DNA from: Plasmodium brasilianum
Taxonomy: Eukaryota > Apicomplexa > Aconoidasida > Haemosporida > Plasmodiidae
Assembly: GCF_023973825.1 (NCBI RefSeq)
Contig: NC_090121.1
Coordinates: 702,001-766,000, forward strand
Direction: 5' to 3'
Length of the DNA: 64,000 nucleotides
Part shown: positions 29,701-40,035 of the stretch, in pieces
How positions within the stretch are numbered: position 1 is the stretch's first letter
Layout of the letters: each line of letters starts with the position of its first letter
Notes under the pieces: model-generated
The model's input: only the letters and a program-made list of their open reading frames with translations
Databases searched by the model: none
Told to the model about the DNA's origin: nothing
Made by a program: the position numbers and the translations under genes

Positions 29701-32700
29701 TTGATGAACCAATTATTGAACTCTTTTTAAATAACAAAGATAATGTATATAGTAAAATTTTAAAAACTAATTTGTTAATAATAAAGGAATTAAGAAATAT
29801 AAGAATGGATATTTTATATCCTATTTTTAATGCTAGTTTAGTATTTTTGTTTGATGACTTTTACTTTTTCATTATACAAAATATAAAATTAATTGTAGAA
29901 GAAAAGGAAAAAAAGTTATCAAATCATAAAATTTTTTTAAATATGTCCTTTATTCTATTGCACATTCTTGTGAAAGATGTAAAAATAGAGAAGTATTTAG
30001 TATCCATTTTTTATATGTTAAAATTAACACTAAATAAATTAAAATTACTGAAAATTTTAGATCAGACAAAAAGTTGTGATATGAAAGAAATATACAATAA
30101 AAACACCAAAAAATTTGAAAATAATATAAAATATTATAATATAAAAAAGGACAAAAATATTATAAAAACTAATTCCCAGGAAAAACAGGAAGACGATGAA
30201 AAAAGTGATTCATTATGTTCGATAAATGAAAGGGGTACATCCTTAAGAACTACAAATAAACAGTTTATTCATTCGAAATCACTTGAGGAAAAAATAAAAT
30301 TATATCAAAATGTATTTTTTATTTTTTTAAAACTTTTACAGAATATACTAAAAGTGAATAATTTATATTACAACTTTAAATTTATAATATACGATATTTT
30401 GTTTTCAGAATATTCTAATAAGACCATAATCTTTTCGTGTCTAAAGTGTATTTTAGATAGATCAAAATTAGAAGAGGTATATAATTATTGCATAGATATA
30501 CTGGGAAGCATAAATGTAGGTAAGGGGAAACTCGAACAATTACTAAAAAATGGAAATAATAGTAGCGGGATAGTTAACAATACAAATGACTACGATACAA
30601 ATGAGAAAGGGAAAGCGGTGGAAGAAAAGAAGGAAGATGTGGAGGGAGAAAAAAGGGAAAAAAAAAAATTGTGAAAAAGCAAATTGGACAGAAAAAAAAA
30701 ACGAACAAAAAAGACAATTATCATGTAAATACTAACAATCATAAATGCACCAATCCAAATTATTCCTTGGATGAATGCAAAGAGTATGTTTCAGAACGAG
30801 GTGAAGAAAATAATGTAGTAGAAGTATCCAAACAAAATTTAACGAATGTAGTAAATCCTAGTTATCTATCTTTCGTTCTTTTAAATAGAGAATCTTTAAA
30901 GATTAATTTTTTTGATCCTGAGAATGTAAAAAATAGCAGGATTTCCACCTTATACATTAATATATTAATACTATATTACATATTTAGTCAAAAAAATAAA
31001 AATAATGAGAAAACTAAATTATATGATAGTTCTATAAAATTAAGTATTGAAAATTATTATAACATTATCAACAAACTGGTTTGTGTTTTATATCAAAAGA
31101 ACTGCTTAAACGCGCACTACGATACGTATACAAAATATTTGTGCTTAAAAGTTTTTAAAAGAATTTATAATTTATTGTGCATACAAGAAGCCGATATATA
31201 TATAAAATACCTAAGGAGTTCTGACACACAAGGAAACATTATGATATATGAAGATAAAAAATTAAATAACATAAAAAGCTTAAAAAATGAATTAGTACAT
31301 TTCTTTGAATATATATCAAATAATGAAATCAAAAAATATTTCAAACAAAATAAGATAAATAATATTATAAAATCAAAGGAATATGCATTTTTCTTTTTGA
31401 ATAATTTAAAATGTAATAATATTATACTAAATGAAGAAAATTTTTTTTTTATGATAAATTGTTTATTATTTCTTTTTAATATAAAGTATGATAAGGGAAC
31501 ATTCTACAAAGTTGTATGCATTATTTTAATTGAGAAAAACAAAAATGGAAATTACATTTTAACAAAAATTATTTCTTCTATTAAGAAATTTTTCAAATTA
31601 AGCGAAATATTTAATGGTGTAAGAAAAGAAAATAAAAAAAATAAAATAAGATTGTCCAGTGACATAACAAATCACTCTGCGTTGTTATATATTATTCGAA
31701 CAACTATAATTCTTTTATTACTAATTGATTATAGTAGTATAAATGGACAAGAAATTACAAATGATGATGACTCTTTAACCTATTCGATGTTTATAAATGA
31801 TTATATAAAAAAGAAATCTTTAAAACATTATTATACACAACTAAACTTTTTGCTTTTCCGTATTTTCTACAATGAAAAGAATTTACCTTATTTCTTTAAA
31901 ATATTTTTCAGTACATTATACATTATTTCTTTTAAAAAATCTAATGATAAGGTGATATACTTCTTCGAAAATGTATTTCATATTAGAGAAGATACCAATT
32001 TAGAAGCTCTCAAGGGTAAACCAAACGAGTGGACAGAAGAAAGACCATGCGTTAGAACAGATGAGGGAGCAAACGAAAAAGAGACCAAGAATAATCATAC
32101 AACTTCTAATAATAAGGATCTGGCCGAGGTAAATCATTGCAAGGGAAATATAACAAGCCATAATAGGGACACAAAGAGAAAGTACGTGAAAAAAGAAAAT
32201 TCAGAAGAAGATGAAAACAACAGCATTAGTGATGATGGGAAGAAAAATTATCATATAATATTACGAAACCAAAGACAAACAACCAAAAATTTACCTGATA
32301 AAAATAAAGAAAAAAGTATGAATTCTCCTCGTAATGGTGAATCTAAGAATTACATTAAAATAGTTTACAGTTCAAGCAGTAACTCTTCTTCATGTTCAGA
32401 TTCAGATTCAGACGTGTCTTACAAAATAAATATAAAGAATAATAACAAAAGGAAAAACAAAATTGCCAGTAATAATAAGAAAAAAAAAGTAAAAAAGGTA
32501 TCTTCTGTCGATTCTACCAACATATCAACTGTAATATACGAACAAGACACAAATAAAAAATCAAATGATGATAATGGGGAAAAAAAAGGAAATATAAAGG
32601 AAGAAATTTTAGAACATCCACTAGTAAAACAATCTAATAATAAAAAAAGCGAAGAAAATAAACTTCATACAAATGGAGAAAAAAATAAAATTTCACAAAA

Positions 32701-33067
32701 TTTTCAATTTAATGGTACACTCAGCGCAAAGATTTTAAATCATTTCCTATTTTTATGTAAGGGGTTTCATGAAGATTTAGAATTAAAAATATATAATGGA
32801 ATAATAACACATTTACGAGAAAATGAAAGTGACAGAGAAAAATTAAAAAATCTTTTAAGGTTAAATTTCAGTGAAGATGATAAAAAGTCCATAAAGTATA
32901 TAAAAAAATTAGAATTATTGAATGTAATTGATACAAAAATCATCTTTCTTAAATATATAAAACATAATTTAAAAAAAAGAAAGACCCTTCTATCAAGAAT
33001 GAGTGATTTGAATTTAAATATTTTTAAATATAAATCTATGTTTCATATTGAGTTAGATTTAATATAA
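26740..33067 (+). CDS. Large conserved-type protein, frameshifted at two poly-A runs
   Basis: Three successive open frames (26740-27897, 27918-30674, 30671-33067) read as one protein of about 2,100 residues. The frame changes exactly at an 18-A run (27873-27890) and an 11-A run (30658-30668), with no GT..AG intron at either point, so insertion/deletion at homopolymers is the simplest explanation. The sequence alternates hydrophobic helical stretches (Leu/Ile/Tyr/Phe-rich, HEAT/ARM-like by eye) with charged Lys/Glu/Asn low-complexity inserts, including a basic Ser-rich stretch near nt 32370-32520. There is no signal peptide. The C-terminal 120 residues form a helical segment ending MFHIELDLI. 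I do not recognise the family; a large helical scaffold protein is the most I can infer. If the frameshifts were real in the genome this would be a pseudogene, but codon structure is intact across all three parts. Confidence 0.75.
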
Positions 33068-33424
33068 TTATAAATGTATTTGGAAAATAGGTAGTTCTCC
33101 TCCTTTTATTTAAATAAGTATTTTTTTTTGTTTCCTTTTTTTTTCATCAATTTTGAAAAATATAGTAAAAGGGCAATACGGGATAACACATACACATGTT
33201 GTATTACTCCGTAAAAAAGATGTATTTATATATATGGTATTTATATTTCAATATACATGGGTATATGCGTATGTATACGCGTAAGCCAATTTTTTAAACG
33301 TCAGTAGTGCAAAAATCTGCAAACAAAAAAAGCGAAATGCTCCCTCTATTTTCATTATAAAAGTAAGAACTCATCTTTTTCTCTATAATATCCTTAGTTT
33401 TTTATATATATTTTGTTTGTATTC

Positions 33425-33459
<35 letters not shown>

Positions 33460-33990
33460 TTAATTTTTTTTTTTTTTTTCTTAATTATGTCGGCATTTTA
33501 TAAATTTATTCGAAATTATGTAAAAAAAAAAAAAAAAAGGAATATCATTCCGAATTATGAAGCATAAAAAAAAAACTGCGTTTGTAAACTTTTGTACTCA
33601 TTAATTTATAAATATATTCGACTTTATTTCTAATTTGAGGTTCTACACTAGGCATTCTTTTTTTAATGAATTATTTTATTTTTATTTCTTTTTGGTAACT
33701 TGTTTTAAGTAAAAAATTTTAAAATAATAAATTCTGAACTGTATATTGTATATATAAAAACATACACACATACATACATAAATAAATAAACAGTATAAAC
33801 GACAAATGTTTATTTAAACTTATGTAGTTCTATTTTTCATTTTTCCAAGCACCCTTTTTGACAATCATGTGTTGTTTAGCGGAATGCCTTCGAACAAGAA
33901 TTTGTAGTTTGCATTACACTTCAATTTTTTTGGAGGTATATATTTATAAATACATCAAGGTCCAGGAGCTGTTTCTTTTTATTTGATAAA
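33068..33990. other. Intergenic region
   Basis: Spacer between the large broken gene and the thioredoxin-like gene, both on +. It contains a TTTA microsatellite (about 33428-33462), a T run (33465-33479) and an A run (33522-33538). No gene is seen. Confidence 0.7.
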
Positions 33991-35161
33991 ATGAAAGTAT
34001 TTTTTTTCTTGCTTTTTTTATGTATTTTTTGCAAAAATATAATTTCTGAAATAAAAGAGTTAAGCTATCATGAATTTCAAAAAATGTTAACATCAGGAAA
34101 AAATAATCAAAAGAAAAAATATACGTTAGATAGTACATTAAATATTAAAAATTTAAAATATCACAAAGATTATTTATATGTAAACACAAAGAACGATTTC
34201 GTTCTTTATGTATATGCCAAATGGGATGCTGACTCAAAGTACTTCTTAAAAAATAAATTAAATAATATTTTTGTATACGAATGAAACTCATTATACATTA
34301 TGCATACCTTAAAATAATTGTACGTACGATAACCTGTATGTGTAATAGACGTCTCGACATTTATGGAAATTTACATTTATACATATATACACACGCATAC
34401 ATGTGCACATATTTATAATACTGTCCCATTGACATCCTATTTTTTTCTTTTTTTTTACAGTAATTTGATAACTGTTTTCAGAGAAGTAGCAAGAATATTA
34501 ACGGAAAACGAAATAAAATTAGATTTTTATATTTTTAACATTGATAATTCTAAGGATTTGTGTAATTTCTTAAACATTTGTTCTTTGCCCGTAATGCTGT
34601 ATGTCTCGTCAGTTCATAAAAAAAAATATAACTCCTTACTTTTCAAAGTTCTGAACTCAAATAAGGACGTGAAAATAAGTAACGCCTTCAGGTAAAGCGA
34701 GAAAGATAAAAAGAAAAAAAAAAAAAAAAACTTACAACATTACAGCATTTATCTGAACATATTAAAAATATCCTGCTTTTAGCGCATACTTGTATTTTTA
34801 CATATCCACATTTTTATTAAAAAAAAATAAAATAAATATAATAAAATAAAATGTAGTAACATTACATAACTACGTCATCTAAAAATAAATATTTCTAATG
34901 TTATATTGTGAAATTACTAAGATTTTTTATGCTTATTTGTCTTCTGTGTATTTCACATATTTGTATGCTAATAATGAGAAGTTGTACCTTTCTTTTAAGT
35001 GTAAATAGAATTATTATAACATTGACTATTTAATTTGTCCTTTTTAAATTCTCTCTGTTATGAAATTTATTTTATACTTTTATTTCTCAACCATTTTTAT
35101 GCATGCATTCGTTTTTTTATTATATTAATTTATTCATTTATTCGTTTGCTCATTTATTTTA

Positions 35162-35192
<31 letters not shown>

Positions 35193-35325
35193 TTTCCTTC
35201 TAAGATATAATGGCGACATGTATTGCTACGATTACATAGTGGAATGGGTAGAGGCACATTACTATTTTACAAAAGCCGTTTTACTAATAAAAAAAATGTT
35301 CTACTGGAAAAATAAAAAAAAATGA
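33991..35325 (+). CDS. Secreted thioredoxin-fold protein lacking CxxC
   Basis: Three exons by phase agreement: 33991-34238, 34461-34691 and 35205-35325; 600 bases, 199 residues. A signal peptide is clear (MKVFFFLLFLCIFCKNIISE). The core reads as a thioredoxin/PDI fold: strand FVLYVYAKW, then the active-site position where WCxxC is expected is WDADS, followed at normal spacing by a helix NNLITVFREVARIL, strand KLDFYIFNID, the cis-proline strand SLPVMLYVS, and a C-terminal helix IVEWVEAHY. Both catalytic cysteines are absent, so it cannot act as an ordinary dithiol oxidoreductase; a chaperone or scaffold role in the ER or vacuole is inference. The donor after exon 1 (AAA|GTACTT) is weak; I chose it because it alone restores phase and the Trx spacing. 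A continuous frame would otherwise stop at 34284. Confidence 0.75.
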
Positions 35326-36218
35326 TATGTATCTTTTTAACAGTATTTGTTTTTTTTATATACAGTTACCTAAATTTGTTATAAAAATGTTATATAAACT
35401 TTCTAACGATTTTCTAATATTTATAAAATTTTCGATAAAAAGTACATTAAAATTTTTCAACTGCAACTACAATTTTTAAAATAAAATACAGCATTTTAGT
35501 ATATTTAAAACGTATGTATATTTTTCTTATTTTTTTTTTCATTTTTTATATTTTTATATACATGTTTTTGTTTACACATAGATGTCTACATGTATATATA
35601 TATATATACAAAAATATGCATATTTATACAATCCTTCATTTTTATGCAAGCAATATTTCTTTTTCCTATTATACGTAAACCGTTTTGTTTATAGCATGTT
35701 CATGCATACATGTGCAGGGAAATATAACTAAGGATGATTATGCAAATCGTGGTATTAAAGACAACTATGTATTTATTTCATCAAATAGATAAAAAATTTA
35801 TTAGTCTGAAATATTGTGTAGCGCGTAAATGATATATATTTACTGTGTATATAAGAATATATATATGTATATATATATGTATATATATATGTATATATAT
35901 ATGTATATATATATGTATATATATATGTATATATATATGTATATATATATGTATATATTTGTATATATATATGTATATATTTGTATATATATTTGTATAT
36001 ATATTTGTATATATATTTGTATATATATTAGTATATATGTAAACATGTATGAATATATATGGGGTTACATGCCATAAAACCATTTTGTTATTGTTTTATT
36101 TATTTTATTTTTTTTGAAAAATTCCAAATTAAACATAGTAATGGTTCCAATTCGCAGAAGTAACATGAGAGTTATGAATAATTTTGTTATATAATAAAGG
36201 ATAAAAAGAAAAAGAAAG
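35326..36218. other. Intergenic region with 12-bp TA-type array
   Basis: Spacer between two plus-strand genes. It is dominated by an array of gtatatatatat units (about 35855-36035) that opens all frames and generates spurious Tyr/Ile peptides on both strands. Nothing else is recognisable. Confidence 0.75.
35855..36035. repeat. 12-bp minisatellite (gtatatatatat)
   Basis: A run of 12-base units, the later copies carrying an extra T (gtatatatattt). The array can fold as alternating purine-pyrimidine hairpins on either strand. Confidence 0.9.
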
Positions 36219-37033
36219 ATGAGCATATTGTATCTGGTTATACTGTACTATATTAGTTCCTTTACACAGTCTCAAAAAAATTCGAACGTATGAAAATATT
36301 AGAAGTAATTGCTTGTCTTAGTTTATTAACGTTTATTTAGTTTATATCATATTAAAACAAAAAAAAAAATAAAAATAAAAATAAATAAAATATAATAAAA
36401 TGTAATATAATCAAATGCAATATATATTAAGATGTAGTATAATAAAGTATAATATAATAAAAATAAAAAAATAAAAATAAATAAAATATAATAAAATGTA
36501 ATATAATCAAATGCAATATATTAAAATATAGTATAATAAAGTATAATATAATAAAAATAAAAAAATAAAAAAGGATTTTTTAGTTATCCTTTTATAAACG
36601 TCGCTATTATTTTTGTAAAATGTGTTTATATAAAACACATTTTCCACAAAAGAAAAATCGTATATGTAATTTTACCTTTCACAATATGTATTCTGCATAT
36701 ATATACATTTTGCAGTTGTAGACAATGAAATTGTTGAAATGTGAAGATGTGCATATGTATGAACATGTGTATACGTATTTGTGAATGAATTATATATAAG
36801 CGCGTATAAATATGTATATATTTATTTATTTTCTCACTCAAAATACTTGTTTTTTCGCAGAGTAACATACTTAAAAATCATGAGTCCATAAAACCATCAA
36901 AGAGAAGGATACGCACGCATGATAAGCACAATTTAAGCAATTTTATAGGTAACAAAAAAAAAAAAGAATTTTGACTAGAACTAAGGGATATATGATGCAA
37001 ATTATTCTGTATGTATTTGTATGTGCGTACATG

Positions 37034-37078
<45 letters not shown>

Positions 37079-38242
37079 GTACATCCTTGTACACATTAGA
37101 AACTCTATTAGTGTACAAGTAGAGGATAATATAAATAAACGTAAATGCAAATTTTGTGCTCACTTTTTTTAAATGTAAACATTACCTAAAGCATAATGTT
37201 CAATGACTAATACGTTTTTATGCTTGTTCTATTATTAGATTTTTCATTTGTTTCAAAAAATGAGGCAACTGATAAATCAGAACAACACACAGAAAAAGAA
37301 AATAAAGAAGATAAGGAAAAAAAACATGACAAGGAAAAACATAGTGATGACGATAAAAACGACGGTAAGGAAAAACATAACGATAAAGAAAAAGAAAAAG
37401 GCAGTGATAAGGTAAAAAACAGTGATAAAGAAAAAAATGATAATAAAAAAAAAGTCAATAAAGATAACATGGAAGAAGAGGATGATATGGAAGAAGATGA
37501 AGAAGATGAAGAAGACGAAGATAATTTAAAAGCTAATTCAAAAAAAAAAGAAAAGAAAAAGGATGATGAAACAAAAGGAAATAAAAAAAAGACCAAAGGG
37601 AATGATGATGAAGAGGAGAATATGGACGAAGATGATGAAGACGAGAATGAAGATGAAGAGGAGGAGGAGGATGAAGAAGTAAAGAAAAAACCAAAGAAAA
37701 AAGAAAATGACAAGAAGGAAAAAGAAAATGAAAAAAATCATAATGATTATAAAAAAGAAATAAAAGCTCATAATGAACTTCACGAAGATAATGATGGGGA
37801 TTACCATGAAGTACCCCTTAAAGACGGCAACAAAAAAGATAATGTAAATCATAGCCAAGAAATTACCAATGATAATCATAATAAAAATCATGAAGCAGGT
37901 GACAAAAAAAATCAAAAAAAAGATAATAAAGAAGGTAATACTCATGATGCTCATAGTTCCCTTGAAGAAAAGCATATCATACCAAATATAAATAATAACG
38001 ACCAAAAAAATTCAGTTGCTCCCAATATACCTAATGTAACACAAAATATAATTCCACCCTTATATAGCAATATACCGAAAAGAGAGGGAATAATCGTTCC
38101 TCACGAAAATACGTACGTTTCTCTTGTTACTTTTTTGATGCAGCGTGTGTGGATATACATATATGTATATACATTCATATATACAATATATTCCCATGTT
38201 TACATCATACACCATTTTAAGTTGCATCATAGTATACATATA

Positions 38243-38276
<34 letters not shown>

Positions 38277-38708
38277 TTGTGCTTAAATTTTACATTGATC
38301 TGTCTTCATCTTTTCAGAAAAACAAATGATGATATATTAATCCCTAATGATGTTAAAGAGGAATTCATGAAATTGTTGAGAAAGGTTGTCTATATTAATA
38401 GTAAAGGTAATTTACATAAAGAAGAAAATTTTCATTTTGATGGAGCTCATACAAAAAACCCTCGTGGAAATCCTGAACAGCAGAATAATTTACATTCTGA
38501 GAATGGGGTGCACAAGAATTCATATTTTTTTAGTAGAGTACTTGATCATTTTAAAAAATACATAATATACTACATATTATGTTTTATCGTTTTTTCTGCT
38601 TTTGCATTGGTTATGCAATGTTCAGATGTAAGCAATGAAAAAAAAAAAAAATATACGAAAAAAGATAGAAGTAAAATTAAAAATTACAGGAGAGATATTG
38701 AAAGCTGA
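36219..38708 (+). CDS. Acidic, Lys/Glu-rich type I membrane protein
   Basis: Four exons in phase: 36219-36287, 36861-36948, 37239-38112 and 38318-38708; 1422 bases, 473 residues. Exon 1 encodes only a signal peptide (MSILYLVILYYISSFTQSQK). Exon 2 is a short basic segment. Exon 3 is almost entirely charged: KEKH/DKEK repeats, then Asp/Glu blocks (EEDDMEEDEEDEEDEDN) alternating with KKK runs. Exon 4 holds a short folded segment, then a single transmembrane helix (IIYYILCFIVFSAFALVM) and a basic cytosolic tail. The architecture suggests a secretory-pathway or surface protein with a charged luminal domain; I do not recognise the family. Function cannot be assigned. The frame opened on the opposite strand (Ser-rich) is a shadow of the GAA/GAT repeats. 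Confidence 0.75.
36380..36575. repeat. Two-copy 96-bp tandem repeat in intron 1
   Basis: Two adjacent copies, with the landmark tgtaatataatcaaatgcaa at 36401 and again at 36497. They differ at only a few positions (e.g. tatatattaagatgtag versus tatattaaaatatag). They lie in the 573-base first intron of the acidic membrane protein gene. Confidence 0.88.
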
Positions 38709-40035
38709 AGGATATAAAATACTTTTAACATATGCATGTATATACATATGTATATACATACATTTATTTGAAAAAATGTGACCCAACGAAAATTTAGCGT
38801 ATTCATACATGTGCTCATGTAAGGTCAAAAATTAAAATTAATGTTAAAAATACCTTCACATATATATTTATGTATTTTTGTTTTTTTATTTTTTATTTTT
38901 AGTAGAATCAATCATTATAAAAAATTTCATGGAAATTCCCTACTTGGGCTATTGTGACATATTAGGCTTTTTTTTTTCGTATTTATGATTTGCTAATAAT
39001 TTATGTATATATAAATATATAATTCGTAATTATTTTTCCATCAATAATCTTTATTATTTTTTGTCTGTAATTTTTACGACTTTTTGTTTTTGTTTTTATA
39101 ACTTTTGTTCTTTTGTTTTTTTTAATTTCATTTACATTTGAAATTTTAAAATACGAACTGTTATGCTACTGCTACATATCACTTTTGTAACAAACTTTTT
39201 CATAAGAAAACATATTTTTCCTCCCTCTTTTAAATTTCGCTTTTCAAGCTTATAAATAAAACAATACGATTTTATATAAAAATTTTATAAATTCTATATA
39301 AAGGGGATACAAAGAAACTCTGTCGACGGCTGAGCATTTTTTTTTTAACTCTTAGCATGGTATGCAAAATTGGCTATTATAAAAAGGTTTTTAATTAATA
39401 ATATATGGGTTACGGGTACTAAAATTGAGCCTTTAATTTATGATTTTTTTTTTCTCACCAACTGTAGATTTATCGAGCAGCCGGTTTTTTGCTTTACTTA
39501 AAATGAGGTATATAAAAATACATTGGAAATACACTCATTAATTATTGCTATAGATAATTTTACAAAGCATATACATATATATGTATTTAATATATTATTT
39601 TATTCCCCCATATTTTTAGATTATTTTTTAGTCCACTTAAGGAGAGTCATATATTTTTTTACGGGGTAAGTACTTCATTGAAAACTTATTTTCTAAATTA
39701 CATATATACCCATACATAGATATACATTTATTTAACTAGTTAATATACGGAAAGTTATTCAAGATTCATTCATAATGGTATATATATATATATATATTTG
39801 TTGAAATAAAAATTCATGTTCATATAATAATAGTATTAACATGTATTATATGTACATGCTCATTTTGCTCATAAAAAAAAGAAATGAAAAGAACGACTTA
39901 ATAAAAAGATGTATGAACGAAAGGATACACGGATGACGGAAATTATACAAAACATATCGAAAAATGGACAGGATGGAAAGAACAAAAAAAAAAAAAAAAA
40001 AAAATTACGCATGTATGTAAGTATTTACAAAAAAT
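38709..40035. other. Convergent intergenic region with possible micro-exons
   Basis: This lies between the 3' ends of the acidic membrane protein gene (+) and eIF2B-delta (-). Most is AT-rich spacer. At 39468-39775 several splice-like junctions bracket short, less AT-rich segments: acceptor before 39468, donor after 39507 (ATGAG|GTATAT), acceptor before 39620, donor after 39665 (GGG|GTAAGT) and a weaker acceptor before 39740. Read through, they give a phase-consistent 28-residue peptide starting at 39503. This may be a tiny gene, or a spliced non-coding RNA or UTR; see findings. Confidence 0.4.

Noticed and set aside
35781..36083. Overlapping 65-100-codon Tyr/Ile frames on both strands
   Set aside because: Artefact of the 12-bp gtatatatatat array.
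37207..38005. Opposite-strand Ser-rich and Ile/Phe-rich frames of 155-168 codons
   Set aside because: Shadows of the GAA/GAT codons of the acidic membrane protein, whose exon structure and TM are well supported.
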